Shown in pieces: positions 17,725 through 27,193 of a DNA stretch of 64,000 nt (position 1 is its first letter; each line of letters starts with the position of its first letter). The stretch comes from Buttiauxella massiliensis (GTDB lineage Bacteria; Pseudomonadota; Gammaproteobacteria; Enterobacterales; Enterobacteriaceae), in contig NZ_LR722652.1 of NCBI RefSeq assembly GCF_902500225.1, positions 310,001 through 374,000 on the forward strand. Direction: 5' to 3'. The notes beneath the pieces are model-generated. The model did not search any database, was not told the origin of the DNA, and was given only the letters and a program-made list of their open reading frames with translations. A program made the position numbers and the translations under genes.

Positions 17725-19826
17725 TACCTGGTGCTGCAACGGCCCCAACGTGGCCTGCGCTACGTGATGAATTGCGACTGAACAGCGCAGGTACCAACCG
17801 TGACGGATCTCCGGCATGGCACCTGGCCGACCCGGTGCGTAATCTGTTTTTTCGCCTTGGCTGGCTGGAAATTGAAATCCTCAAACGCTGGCAACTGGCG
17901 GATGCCGGGAAAATAGCGCAGGCGATTAATCAGCAAACTACGCTGAATGTCGATGAAGAAGATATCAAAGCTTTTGTGCTGTTTTTACAACAACAACAGT
18001 TGCTACGTAGCGCCCGCTATCGCCCGGCATCCTCTGCCTGGAAGTGGTTGTTACACAGCTATTTGTTTATCCGCATTCCGCTGGTTCACCCGGAAAAAGC
18101 CCTGCGTAAAGCACTGCCGTGGTTAAAGCCGCTGTTTAGCAAAACCTTCATGTGGTTAACGTTGTTTGTCGCGATTACCGGTATTGTGCTCGCCGCTCGC
18201 CAGTGGGACACCGTGGTTGCCACGTTGCATAACTCGGTGAACTGGCATGGCGCGGTGGCCTTTGCTATTGCTCTGGTGTTTTCCAAATGCTGGCATGAAA
18301 TGGGCCACGCGCTCACCGCCACAAAGCATGGCGTGCGGGTCGGGCACATGGGGGTCGCGCTGCTGGTGATGTTGCCAATGGCCTACACCGACACCGGTGA
18401 AAGCTGGAAGCTCATCCGTTCACGCGACCGTTTAAAAATTGCCGTCGCCGGGATTGCCTCAGAATTAGTTCTGGCAGCATGGGCTACCTTGCTGTGGTCG
18501 TTTGCACCGGAAGGCAGCGTCAAAAACGCGTTATTTTTCCTTGCGACCACCGCCTGGGTTATGACAGTCGTGGTTAACGCCAGCCCGTTTATGCGTTTTG
18601 ACGGTTATTACATTCTGAGCGACATGCTGGATTTTCCTGGGCTCCATGAACGCGCAGGAAACTGGGCGAAACGTGCGATGCGCTGGCATCTATTTGGTAT
18701 CAACGATCCAAAACCCGACAACGTCACCCCGGCCTTTGCCCGTTTTCTGACGGTATTTGCCTTCGCCACCTGGATTTATCGCCTGCTGCTGTTTATCGGT
18801 ATTGCGGTCGTTATCTATCACGCCTTTTTTAAGGCGTTGGGTGTGATTCTGTTTTTGATAGAGATTGTGACTTTTGTGGTGCAACCGATGATCCGAGAAA
18901 TCAAACACTGTTGGGCACGGCGCGCGGAAAGCCAGCCTTTCCAGCGCCGAAGATTGCTGCTGATTGCTATCGCCGCGCTGCTGGTTATTTTTGTGCCGTG
19001 GTCGAATAAAGTGAATCTGCCAGGGGTGATTGAAGCCGGTTTTGTACAGCCGATTTATACGCCGTACAGTGCGCGCCTTGAGAAGATTCTCGTCACCGAT
19101 GGGCAGGAAGTGAAAGCCGGGCAGCCGCTGTTCGAGCTGATCGCACCACTACCGGAAACCTCGCAGCGAAAAGCTGAGGAGATGCGCCGCGCATGGGAGT
19201 TCAGCGCGCGCGGTGCGTTAGGGCTTGATAAAGATGGCCCGGCAAAACAGGTTCTGGCAGAGCAAATGGCGCGCCAGTACTCGCTCCAGCAAAGTGCTGG
19301 TAATAATGAATTGCTGCGTCTGAGGCTGGTCGCAGCCTCCAGTGGCCGTATTGAAGATAGCGATATTTCGCTGCAACCCGGTAGCTGGGTTTCCCCTTCT
19401 ACGCACATTGCCACTCTGGTGAATGCCGATCGCTGGCGGGTGAAAGCGCTGGTGGGTGAAGAAGATTTGGGGCGCTTACGCGTAGGGGCTCAGGCAAAAA
19501 TTTATCAACATGATGAGTGGCAGCCGCTTATCGGGCGCGTGGTTTCTATCGACCACAATGTCGTCACTCGCCTGCCATCTTTGTTGCTGGCTAAAGATCA
19601 CGGCGGCCCGGTGCAATTAAACCCAACCGCACAGGCAAAAGATTTGCGTCCACAGGGCGTTTGGTATCGCGTATCAATTGAAGGTGACGGAAAAGCTGCA
19701 GCCCTCAACCGGGAAAATCTCGCGGATATTTCTGTTGAGAGTAAACGCCAGAGTCTCGCGCATCGCTGGTTTAATAGCGTGTCATTGATGCTGATTCAGC
19801 AGACGGGCATGGGGAAAGATGGGTAA
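17721..19826 (+). CDS. PqqD-like / M50 site-2-protease-like / HlyD-like membrane protein
   Basis: About 701 residues from the GTG at 17721, which overlaps the previous TGA; GGAG at 17711-17714 lies 6 bases upstream. GTG at 17718 is an alternative. N-terminal residues (about 20-85; DPVRNLFFRLGWLEIEILKRW...) resemble the PqqD/RRE winged-helix fold found in front of many M50-HlyD proteins. Several membrane helices follow. They contain the metalloprotease motif HEMGH (H192, E193, H196) and NASPFMRFDGYY, whose D294 matches the third zinc ligand of M50/S2P proteases. The C-terminal 280 residues have a helix (LLLIAIAALLVIFVPW) and a lipoyl/HlyD-like domain (LEKILVTDGQEVKAGQPLFEL). The zinc residues are intact, so it may be an active intramembrane protease, or an energised exporter part. 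Confidence 0.75.
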   Translation: MIPGAATAPTWPALRDELRLNSAGTNRDGSPAWHLADPVRNLFFRLGWLEIEILKRWQLADAGKIAQAINQQTTLNVDEEDIKAFVLFLQQQQLLRSARYRPASSAWKWLLHSYLFIRIPLVHPEKALRKALPWLKPLFSKTFMWLTLFVAITGIVLAARQWDTVVATLHNSVNWHGAVAFAIALVFSKCWHEMGHALTATKHGVRVGHMGVALLVMLPMAYTDTGESWKLIRSRDRLKIAVAGIASELVLAAWATLLWSFAPEGSVKNALFFLATTAWVMTVVVNASPFMRFDGYYILSDMLDFPGLHERAGNWAKRAMRWHLFGINDPKPDNVTPAFARFLTVFAFATWIYRLLLFIGIAVVIYHAFFKALGVILFLIEIVTFVVQPMIREIKHCWARRAESQPFQRRRLLLIAIAALLVIFVPWSNKVNLPGVIEAGFVQPIYTPYSARLEKILVTDGQEVKAGQPLFELIAPLPETSQRKAEEMRRAWEFSARGALGLDKDGPAKQVLAEQMARQYSLQQSAGNNELLRLRLVAASSGRIEDSDISLQPGSWVSPSTHIATLVNADRWRVKALVGEEDLGRLRVGAQAKIYQHDEWQPLIGRVVSIDHNVVTRLPSLLLAKDHGGPVQLNPTAQAKDLRPQGVWYRVSIEGDGKAAALNRENLADISVESKRQSLAHRWFNSVSLMLIQQTGMGKDG

Positions 19827-19852
19827 AGCCTAATGGGATTGGCTTCAAAGTC

Positions 19853-19874
19853 AGCCCCTCTTTGCAGAGGGGCT
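19853..19874. terminator. Stem-loop between convergent M50 and sensor-kinase genes
   Basis: AGCCCCTCT (19853-19861) pairs perfectly with AGAGGGGCT (19866-19874) around TTGC. No T tract follows, so it may act as an mRNA 3' end structure rather than a classical terminator. I see no gene in the rest of 19827-20061. Confidence 0.5.
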
Positions 19875-20061
19875 AAGTCCTTGCTACAGGATGATCAATG
19901 AGGTGCATATCAATTGATGAGGCGGCTAAGTTGCATTCCTAAACCCACCCACTTCCTCCTGGGATACTGGAAGGGGTCTTTCTATTAATGTCTGTTTCAG
20001 GACCCGGAGTCAATTGTTTGACGATGACCTTTTCATTGATTTGCAAACCTGACACAAAATT

Positions 20062-22626
20062 TTATTGATGCCGTGCTCGCCGTAAAGCCTGGGCCAGTTT
20101 TTGCTGATTAAATGGTTTACGCAGCAGTTCGACTTGCGGCAATTGCTGCCCGCTACGGCGCAAATCCTGGCCGCTAATTAACAGGCATGTCAGATGCGGA
20201 TAATGCTCAAATGCATGCTGTACCACATCGGCGCCACTCATTGGCCCTGGTAGCATTAAATCGCTGATAAGTATTTGAATATCCGGTACCTCTTTCAGCA
20301 GTTGTATCGCCTGCTGGCTATCGCTGGTTTCTAACGTCAAATACCCCAACTGATGCAACTGCTCGCACAACGTCTGGCGCACATCGTGTTCATCTTCGAG
20401 CACCAGAACCAGTTGGTCTTCATCAGAATTCACTGCCAGCGGCTCGGGTAACGTTTCACTCACCGCCTGCACTGGTGCGCGGGGCAATTGTAAACGCACT
20501 AACGTTCCCTGCCCCGGCGCACTTTCAATTTGCACTCGCCCGCCGGACTGGCGCACAAAACCATACACCATCGACAAACCCAACCCGCTGCCACTGCCCG
20601 TCTGCTTGGTGGTGAAGAACGGTTCAAATACTTGAGCTTTTACTTCCGCCGACATGCCATGACCACTGTCGATAACTTCCAGCGCCACCATATCCTGCTT
20701 GCGCCCGCTCGAGCGCACCACGCGCTGGTTCCAGGTGCGGATTTTGATGGTGCCGCTTTGCCCCTCCATCGCGTCGCGGGCATTCATCACCAGGTTAATA
20801 ATCGCATTCTCCAACTGGTTAACGTCAATCCATGCGGGCCACGCCGGGTGCTGCGCTTCAATTTCCAGCGTCAGCGCTGCCGGGAGCGAATGGCGAATCA
20901 GCGGGTCGAGGTTTTCCAGCAGGTTTTTCATCGACACCGCATGCGGGTGCAGCGATTGTTTGCGGGAAAACGCCAGTAAACGTTGAGTCAGTTGCGCCCC
21001 GCGTTCGGCGGCTTTTAAGGCGCGTTGAATACGTATGGCATCCGGTGAATCGGAAGATGTTAGCTCGAGACTGCCAATAATCACCGCCAGCAGGTTATTG
21101 AAATCATGCGCGAGGCCGCCGGTTAACTGCCCCACCGCTTTCATTTTTTGGCTGTGAACCAGCGCTTCTTCCAGCGCTTTACGCTCACTGCGCTCAAGCA
21201 CCACATTCACCATGCCGCGCCCCGGCACCGGGCTAAAACGCAGCTCAATGGTGCGGTTATCTGCCAGCCGCAACTCCTGTGGTTTGGGTAGCGGGCGCGA
21301 AAGGTTTTCAAGGATGTGTTCCTGAAGCGGCGTGACCTGTTTGAGCAGGCTCATATAATGCTGGCCGCGCTGCAATCGTTCCGGTGCCAGCCCCAGTAGC
21401 AGCGGGTATTGCGGGTTCCACACCACTAAAATTCCGTCGTTATCGAACAGGGCAAAACCGTCGCGCATCGCGTGGAAGGTGGTTTCCAGTTGAGTGCTTT
21501 TCTCTTTGAGAAGTTTTGAGGTGTGTTCCAGCGATGCAGTGTTGCGTGCAAAAACGTTAAACGCTCGCGCCAGTTCGCCCAGCTCATCACGCCGCTGTAA
21601 GGCAGGCACGCTAACATCGCGCTCGCCCCGCGCCAGACGTGTCATCGCGTGGGAAATTGCCGTTAAATTGGAGCCAAGGTTGCGATAAATATACCAACCT
21701 GCAAAACCGGTGATCACCAGCGCCAGCAAGGCAAACAAGCCGATAAAGGCAATCATTGATTGCAGCTCTTTATGGCTTTGATCGGTGCGACTAAGGGACT
21801 CCTGCGCCACTTTTTGCACGTACTGGTTAATGTCCCGGTTCAAAAACGCCACCAGCGCTTTAATGTGGTACATGTACCAGGAAATACCTAAATCGCTGTT
21901 TTCAAGCTGCTGGGAAAGTGGCAACAATTGCTGCAAATGAGTCGCGAACTCCTGCAATATCCCATCGACTAAGGGCGAATTATCGTGTGCCGGAAGCTGC
22001 GCCATCACTTCGGTAAGCTGCACAACCGTGGCTTTTGGGGAAGGCGTCTGGATAGCAATCAGAATCAGCCTGTCCATTTCGGTTAACAGCCGCGCTTCCG
22101 GGGTTACCCGCCCGTCACGAGCATTAATATCCTGAATATGATGCAAGTAACTTTGGTTTTGATACAGCGCACTAAGCAGCGCGTTGCGCTCCAGATGGCG
22201 GCGATGGCCAAGTTCAAGCATGCGCGTGACGCTGCTTTCCAGTTCATTGCTGCGCTCGGTGATGCGCTTCACCAATTCCGGTTCCCGGCTGGCGAGTGGT
22301 GCATGCGCCAGGTGGTTAAGCGAGTTCTGGAGTGCCTGCTGTGTTTGCTGCAAACGCTGCGCTTCGCTCTGGTATTCCAGCGCACCCACCACCTGCGTGA
22401 GGCGCACCGCTGCTGTCGCCACATTCGCAGTATCCCGCGCCAACTCCATGCTGCCGGACATATCACTTAGCGTTTGCCCCTGCACCTGCTCCTGCAAACG
22501 GCTGGCGTGATTAAAGCCGAGAATGGCCACACCACACACCATCAACGTCACCGCCACCACCAGCAGATTAAAGGAGAGCAGGCGGCCACGTGCGCTGGTG
22601 AGAAAGGGCGTGCGGGGTGCAGGCAT
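20062..22626 (-). CDS. Hybrid sensor histidine kinase/response regulator (TorS-like architecture)
   Basis: An 854-residue inner-membrane signalling protein. Two membrane helices (about 17-39 and 290-315) enclose a helical periplasmic sensor. Then come a HAMP linker, a coiled coil, a PAS-like domain (TTFHAMRDGFALFDNDGILVVWN), a HisKA domain with phospho-accepting H507 (LTGGLAHDFNNLL), an HATPase domain (N box INLVMNARDAM, GSGSGLGLSMVYGFV) and a C-terminal receiver with D789 (ISDLMLPG). There is no Hpt domain, so phosphotransfer to a separate regulator needs an Hpt protein or direct transfer. It is divergent from the sugar operon. An OmpR-type regulator gene lies on the other side of that operon, and I infer that the pair controls it. 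Confidence 0.8.
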   Translation of the reverse strand: MPAPRTPFLTSARGRLLSFNLLVVAVTLMVCGVAILGFNHASRLQEQVQGQTLSDMSGSMELARDTANVATAAVRLTQVVGALEYQSEAQRLQQTQQALQNSLNHLAHAPLASREPELVKRITERSNELESSVTRMLELGHRRHLERNALLSALYQNQSYLHHIQDINARDGRVTPEARLLTEMDRLILIAIQTPSPKATVVQLTEVMAQLPAHDNSPLVDGILQEFATHLQQLLPLSQQLENSDLGISWYMYHIKALVAFLNRDINQYVQKVAQESLSRTDQSHKELQSMIAFIGLFALLALVITGFAGWYIYRNLGSNLTAISHAMTRLARGERDVSVPALQRRDELGELARAFNVFARNTASLEHTSKLLKEKSTQLETTFHAMRDGFALFDNDGILVVWNPQYPLLLGLAPERLQRGQHYMSLLKQVTPLQEHILENLSRPLPKPQELRLADNRTIELRFSPVPGRGMVNVVLERSERKALEEALVHSQKMKAVGQLTGGLAHDFNNLLAVIIGSLELTSSDSPDAIRIQRALKAAERGAQLTQRLLAFSRKQSLHPHAVSMKNLLENLDPLIRHSLPAALTLEIEAQHPAWPAWIDVNQLENAIINLVMNARDAMEGQSGTIKIRTWNQRVVRSSGRKQDMVALEVIDSGHGMSAEVKAQVFEPFFTTKQTGSGSGLGLSMVYGFVRQSGGRVQIESAPGQGTLVRLQLPRAPVQAVSETLPEPLAVNSDEDQLVLVLEDEHDVRQTLCEQLHQLGYLTLETSDSQQAIQLLKEVPDIQILISDLMLPGPMSGADVVQHAFEHYPHLTCLLISGQDLRRSGQQLPQVELLRKPFNQQKLAQALRRARHQ

Positions 22627-22777
22627 GGCTTGGCTCCATTCAGGTTTGTTTCAATGAGTTAAGCAGTCATATGAATTCTTCACCAACATGACAAATATGA
22701 ATGGGTTCTGACATCTTGCATTTACCTGCGTGTGTTCAACTGGCAGCAATCGAAACCTTACCCGTAGGAGTCGCGCC
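22627..22777. promoter_or_regulatory. Divergent promoter region, sensor kinase / sugar operon
   Basis: This 151-bp spacer must hold both promoters. I see no clear consensus operator. A TAGGAG ribosome-binding site (22765-22770) serves the + strand operon. Confidence 0.35.
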
Positions 22778-24304
22778 ATGAGTAGCGTTCCCATTCTGGA
22801 GATGCGCAATATTGCCAAGTCATTCGGCAAGTTTTATGCGTTGAAAGGTGTCGACTTAACGGTGTTTCCTGGCGAAATACACGCCTTGATGGGGGAAAAC
22901 GGCGCGGGAAAAAGCACGCTGATGAAAATCCTCGCTGGTGCCTATACCGCCACCAGCGGCGAGATTTTAATTAACGGTGAACCGTACAGCATCAAGGGGC
23001 CAAAAGACGCACTCAACGCGGGCATCACGCTGATTTACCAGGAGATGCAACTGGCCCCGAATCTCACCGTCGCTGAAAACATCTTCCTTGGCAGCGAGCT
23101 GTCACGCGGTGGGTTAGTAAAACGCAAAGAGATGGTGATGCAGGCTCAGACGGTTATTGACCGCCTCGGCGCACAGTTTAAGGCCAGCGATTTGGTTTCG
23201 CGCCTGACCATTGCCGAACAGCAGCAGGTAGAAATCGCTCGTGCGCTACACCGCAACAGCCGCATTTTAGTAATGGATGAACCCACTGCCGCGCTCTCTT
23301 CACGTGAAACTCACCGCCTGTTCGAGCTGATTATGCGGCTACGCGATGAGGGCATGGCGATTATCTATATCAGTCACCGCATGGCGGAAGTGTATGAGCT
23401 TTCTGACCGCGTGAGCGTGCTGCGCGACGGGCAATATGTCGGCAGCCTGACGCGTGAACATCTCAATGCCAACGAGCTGGTACGCATGATGGTTGGCCGC
23501 CCGCTAAGCGATCTATTCAATAAAGAGCGCGACATTCCACAAGGTGCCGTGCGCCTGAACGTTCATCATCTGACGGACGGCGCAAAAGTGCAGCCGGTCA
23601 GCCTACAGGTGAAATCGGGCGAGATTGTCGGGCTGGCGGGGTTAGTCGGTGCCGGACGCTCAGAACTCGCACAGCTGATTTTTGGCGTGCGTAAATCCAC
23701 CGGCGGCACGATAGAAATCGACGGGCTGCCCGTGAAGATTCACTCCCCTCGTGAAGCGATTAGCCACGGTATCGGTTTCCTGACCGAGAACCGCAAAGAG
23801 CAAGGCTTGTTCCTCGAACTGGCAGCGCAAGACAACATCACCATGGCAACACTTGAGCGCGACGCCCACTACGGCTGGCTGGATCGCAAAAAAGCCCAGA
23901 CCATTTCTGACGACGCCATCAGCTTGCTCAATATCCGCGTGCCGCATGCACAAGTGCGCGCAGGGGGCTTGTCCGGCGGCAACCAGCAAAAACTTTTGAT
24001 CTCACGCTGGGTGGCGATCGGCCCGCGCATTTTGATCCTCGATGAGCCAACCCGTGGTGTGGATGTCGGCGCGAAAAGTGAGATCTACCGGATCATGAGC
24101 CAGATGGCAAAACAGGGTGTGGCGATCCTGATGATCTCCAGCGAATTGCCCGAAGTGGTCGGTATGAGCGACCGGGTGTATGTGATGCGCGAAGGCAGCA
24201 TTGCCGGGGAGTTGCACCCCGCTGAAATCACACAAGAAAACATTATGACGCTGGCAACCGGCGTTGAAGATGCCCATAAAAAGGTGGTTCAACATGGCAA
24301 CTAA
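22778..24304 (+). CDS. Sugar ABC importer ATPase (RbsA family)
   Basis: A 508-residue protein with two tandem nucleotide-binding domains, as in RbsA/XylG/AraG. The first has Walker [10 protein letters not shown], and its Walker B region VMDEPTAAL. The second has the degenerate Walker [10 protein letters not shown] usual for this family, with signature LSGGNQQK and Walker [11 protein letters not shown]. The ATG at 22778 follows TAGGAG by 7 bases and begins [17 protein letters not shown]. It energises sugar uptake with the permease and binding protein encoded next; the stop overlaps the permease start by 11 bases. It belongs to an importer family and is not the missing exporter ATPase of the upstream giant-protein locus. 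Confidence 0.9.
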   Translation: MSSVPILEMRNIAKSFGKFYALKGVDLTVFPGEIHALMGENGAGKSTLMKILAGAYTATSGEILINGEPYSIKGPKDALNAGITLIYQEMQLAPNLTVAENIFLGSELSRGGLVKRKEMVMQAQTVIDRLGAQFKASDLVSRLTIAEQQQVEIARALHRNSRILVMDEPTAALSSRETHRLFELIMRLRDEGMAIIYISHRMAEVYELSDRVSVLRDGQYVGSLTREHLNANELVRMMVGRPLSDLFNKERDIPQGAVRLNVHHLTDGAKVQPVSLQVKSGEIVGLAGLVGAGRSELAQLIFGVRKSTGGTIEIDGLPVKIHSPREAISHGIGFLTENRKEQGLFLELAAQDNITMATLERDAHYGWLDRKKAQTISDDAISLLNIRVPHAQVRAGGLSGGNQQKLLISRWVAIGPRILILDEPTRGVDVGAKSEIYRIMSQMAKQGVAILMISSELPEVVGMSDRVYVMREGSIAGELHPAEITQENIMTLATGVEDAHKKVVQHGN

Positions 24305-25316
24305 TCAACCTAAAGAAACGCCGCTGGCGCACGCAACTCCCCAGCAAGTCGCCAAATCTGCCTCGCTGAAAAAAGCGCTGTTTGGTGATTTGATGCAAAC
24401 CGTCGGGATTTTGCCGATTTTGATCCTGATCGTCGCCGTTTTTGGCTTTATCACGCCGAACTTTTTTACTGAATCTAACTTGCTGAACATCGCCCGCCAG
24501 TCGTCGATCAACATCGTGCTCGCCGCCGGGATGACGTTCATTATTTTGACCGGTGGGATCGACCTTTCCGTGGGCTCGATTCTGGGTACCACGGCGGTGA
24601 CCGCAATGGTGGTTTCGCTAATGCCGGGGTGGGAATCGCTGTCGATCCCTGCCGCGCTGATGATGGGTACCGGGCTTGGGCTGTTTAACGGCATGCTTGT
24701 CGCCTGGGCCGGGCTACCGCCGTTTATCGTCACGCTTGGCACTTATACCGCGCTACGTGGAGCGGCCTATTTGCTGGCCGATGGCACCACGGTGATTAAC
24801 TCCAATATCAATTTTGAATGGATAGGCAACTCGTATCTTGGCCCGATTCCGTGGCTGGTCGTGATTGCGCTGGCGGTGATTGTTGTCTGCTGGTTCATTC
24901 TGCGACGCACCACGCTCGGTGTTCATATCTACGCGGTCGGCGGCAATATGCAGGCCGCACGCCTGACGGGCATCAAAGTGTGGCTGGTATTGCTGTTCGT
25001 CTATGGCATGAGCGGTTTGCTTTCCGGGCTTGGTGGCGTGATGAGTGCTTCGCGGCTCTACAGCGCCAACGGCAACCTTGGGATGGGTTATGAGCTGGAC
25101 GCCATCGCTGCGGTGATTCTTGGCGGCACCAGTTTCGTCGGCGGTATCGGCACGATCACCGGCACGCTGGTTGGCGCGCTGATTATCGCCACGCTCAACA
25201 ATGGCATGACGCTGATGGGCGTCTCGTATTTCTGGCAACTGGTGATCAAGGGTGCGGTGATCATCATTGCGGTGCTGATCGACAAATACCGTACCCGTCA
25301 CCATCAAAGTGCATAA
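24294..25316 (+). CDS. Sugar ABC importer permease (RbsC family)
   Basis: A 340-residue inner-membrane protein with 8-10 hydrophobic helices and RbsC family motifs: [16 protein letters not shown] near the N-terminal third, FIVTLGT, and [15 protein letters not shown] in the cytoplasmic coupling loop, followed by [13 protein letters not shown]. The start at 24294 is preceded by AAGGTGG (24281-24287) and overlaps the ATPase gene, indicating translational coupling. It forms the membrane channel of the importer. Confidence 0.9.
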   Translation: MATNQPKETPLAHATPQQVAKSASLKKALFGDLMQTVGILPILILIVAVFGFITPNFFTESNLLNIARQSSINIVLAAGMTFIILTGGIDLSVGSILGTTAVTAMVVSLMPGWESLSIPAALMMGTGLGLFNGMLVAWAGLPPFIVTLGTYTALRGAAYLLADGTTVINSNINFEWIGNSYLGPIPWLVVIALAVIVVCWFILRRTTLGVHIYAVGGNMQAARLTGIKVWLVLLFVYGMSGLLSGLGGVMSASRLYSANGNLGMGYELDAIAAVILGGTSFVGGIGTITGTLVGALIIATLNNGMTLMGVSYFWQLVIKGAVIIIAVLIDKYRTRHHQSA

Positions 25317-25349
25317 CAACAAAACTCTACCCTATGTGAGGAAAACACC

Positions 25350-26282
25350 ATGCGTTTAAAGCTACTAGCTGCTGCACTCATGATTGCCGCTGTTCCTTTT
25401 GTTCAGGCAAAAGAGCTGAAATCCATCGGGGTGACGGTGGGTGACCTCGCCAACCCGTTCTTCGTACAGATTACCAAAGGTGCCGAACTTGAAGCCCGTA
25501 AACTTGCCGGTGATAACGTGAAAGTGACGCTGGTTTCCAGCGGTTACGATCTCGGCCAGCAAGTGTCGCAAATCGATAACTTTATTGCCGCCAAAGTGGA
25601 CATGATCATTCTGAACGCGGCGGACTCTAAAGGGATCGGCCCGGCAGTGAAACGTGCGAAAGATGCCGGGATCGTGGTAGTTGCGGTTGATGTGGCAGCG
25701 GAAGGTGCAGATGCAACGATCACCTCGAACAACACTCAGGCGGGTGAAATGGCCTGTAAGTACATTTCGGATCGTCTGAAAAACAAAGGCAATGTGGTGA
25801 TCATCAACGGACCTCCAGTTTCTGCGGTGCAGAACCGTGTCGAAGGCTGCCAGAACGAATTTAAAAAGCATCCGGATATCAAGGTCCTTTCTTCTAACCA
25901 GAATGCCAAAGGCAGCCGCGAAGGTGGCCTTGAGGTGATGACGTCTTTGCTTGCTGCAAACCCGAAGATCGACGGCGTGTTTGCGATAAACGATCCGACA
26001 GCGATCGGTGCCGATCTGGCAGCAAAACAAGCACAGCGTAACGAGTTCTTTATCGTCGGTGTGGATGGAAGCCCGGATGCAGAAGAAGCTCTGAAACGCG
26101 GCGGAAAAACACTTTTTGTGGCAACACCTGCCCAAGACCCGCAAGTGATGGCGGCGAAAGCGGTGGAGATTGGTTACGACATTCTACAAGGTAAACCAGC
26201 GCCTAAAGAGCCGGTGCTGATCCCGGTAACCATGATCGATAAAAACAATATCGGCACGTATAAGGGCTGGACGGTGAAATAA
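25350..26282 (+). CDS. Periplasmic sugar-binding protein (RbsB family)
   Basis: A 310-residue protein with a signal peptide ending near PFVQA. The mature part has the type I periplasmic binding protein fold: SIGVTVGDLANPFFVQITKG, then IDNFIAAKVDMIILNAAD, NNTQAGEMACKYI and GVFAINDPTAIGADLAA, all close to RbsB and the AlsB-like proteins. It captures the sugar for the ABC importer. The order ATPase-permease-binding protein matches als/xyl-type operons. The exact sugar is not readable from sequence; the isomerase gene next door points to D-lyxose or a related C2-epimer sugar. Confidence 0.88.
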   Translation: MRLKLLAAALMIAAVPFVQAKELKSIGVTVGDLANPFFVQITKGAELEARKLAGDNVKVTLVSSGYDLGQQVSQIDNFIAAKVDMIILNAADSKGIGPAVKRAKDAGIVVVAVDVAAEGADATITSNNTQAGEMACKYISDRLKNKGNVVIINGPPVSAVQNRVEGCQNEFKKHPDIKVLSSNQNAKGSREGGLEVMTSLLAANPKIDGVFAINDPTAIGADLAAKQAQRNEFFIVGVDGSPDAEEALKRGGKTLFVATPAQDPQVMAAKAVEIGYDILQGKPAPKEPVLIPVTMIDKNNIGTYKGWTVK

Positions 26283-26283
26283 C

Positions 26284-26346
26284 GTCTTATCCGGCCTACA
26301 AAGTGATCATTTGTAGGTCGGATAAGCGCAGCGTCATCCGACAAAA
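26284..26346. repeat. REP/BIME-like palindromic repeat
   Basis: The spacer between the binding-protein and isomerase genes holds TTATCCGGCCTACAAA and its inverted copy TTTGTAGGTCGGATAA, then the tail GCGCAGCGTCATCCGACA. This is the familiar enterobacterial REP/PU arrangement. It can form a long stem in the transcript and may set unequal expression between the transport and catabolic halves of the operon. Confidence 0.75.
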
Positions 26347-26367
26347 ACGTGAGGAAAACCCTGCAAA

Positions 26368-27093
26368 ATGAAACGTTCCCAGGTAAACCAAATCCTCTCC
26401 CAAACACGTCATTTCTTTATGCAGCACGACGTCCATTTACCCCCTTTCGCCTCTTTTGACCTGGCGAAATGGCAGCAGGTCGACAAACAAATCTGGCAGG
26501 AAGTGTTAGATCTCAAGCTCGGCTGGGATGTGACTGCCTTCGGCGGCAACGATTTTCTGGCTCAAGGGCTGACGCTATTCACGCTGCGTAATGGCTCGCC
26601 CGACGGCACACCGTATGCCAAATGCTATGCCGAAAAAATCATGCATGTCCGCGAAGGGCAACTCACACCGATGCATTTTCACTGGCGTAAACGCGAAGAC
26701 ATTATCAATCGCGGCGGCGGTAACTTGATTGTTGAATTGTGGAATTCTGACCAGTTCGAACAGACCGAAGAGAGTGATGTCACGGTCAGCATTGATGGTT
26801 GCTGCCAGACACACGCGGCGGGCAGCCAACTGCGTCTCTCACCCGGCGAGAGCATTTGTCTGGTGCCCGGTATTTACCACAGTTTTTGGGGTGAGCCAGG
26901 GTATGGCGACGTGCTGGTTGGGGAAGTGTCGATGGTCAATGACGACGACCGCGACAACCGTTTCCTCAAACCGCTTGAGCGCTTTAATTCCATCGTTGAA
27001 GACGAACCTGCGCGGCAATTGCTGTGCAACGAATATCGCCAATTTCTTTTTACCCAAAATAGTTCGAGTTGCAGGAAGGCGGCAAGTGAGTGA
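26368..27093 (+). CDS. D-lyxose/D-mannose ketol-isomerase (cupin)
   Basis: A 241-residue cupin-fold isomerase converting D-lyxose to D-xylulose and, in the characterised family, D-mannose to D-fructose. Family features are WDVTAFGGNDFLAQGLTLFTLRNG, the metal-binding segment MHFHWRKREDIINRGGG and LVPGIYHSFWGEPG, with histidines and glutamates positioned for a divalent metal. I recall a structurally studied homologue from E. coli O157:H7 in a similar operon. The last ten residues (SSSCRKAASE, with stop) are encoded by the start of an ERIC repeat, so the protein is probably extended compared with relatives. The start ATG follows GTGAGGAAA. Confidence 0.85.
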   Translation: MKRSQVNQILSQTRHFFMQHDVHLPPFASFDLAKWQQVDKQIWQEVLDLKLGWDVTAFGGNDFLAQGLTLFTLRNGSPDGTPYAKCYAEKIMHVREGQLTPMHFHWRKREDIINRGGGNLIVELWNSDQFEQTEESDVTVSIDGCCQTHAAGSQLRLSPGESICLVPGIYHSFWGEPGYGDVLVGEVSMVNDDDRDNRFLKPLERFNSIVEDEPARQLLCNEYRQFLFTQNSSSCRKAASE

Positions 27094-27172
27094 ATCCCCT
27101 GGAGCTTACTTGAGTAAGTGACTGGGGTGAATGAACGCAGCCAACGCACAAGCAGCTTGAAGTATGAGGGGT
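27056..27172 (+). repeat. ERIC element (copy 1), overlapping the isomerase stop codon
   Basis: It contains the two ERIC core motifs: GTGAATCCCCTGGAGCTTAC (27089-27108) and AAGTAAGTGACTGGGGTG-like sequence, between arms GTTGCAGGAAGGCGGCAAG and GCAGCTTGAAGTATGA. The element starts inside the isomerase reading frame and provides its TGA (27091-27093). Confidence 0.9.
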
Positions 27173-27193
27173 AACAATACCAGGGGAAACATT

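Noticed and set aside
20017-20030. 14-base match TTTGACGATGACCT between the sensor-kinase 3' side and the fdhF upstream region (32764-32777)
   Set aside because: Short, single match with no supporting context; could be chance.
22778-24304. The ATP-binding protein as the missing ABC exporter of the giant adhesin
   Set aside because: It is an RbsA-type double ATPase in an operon with sugar permease and binding protein, an importer; it is separated from the secretion genes by a minus-strand kinase gene.
25365-26144. 259-codon minus-strand frame opposite the sugar-binding protein
   Set aside because: Antisense of a clear gene, histidine/arginine-rich composition typical of shadow frames.
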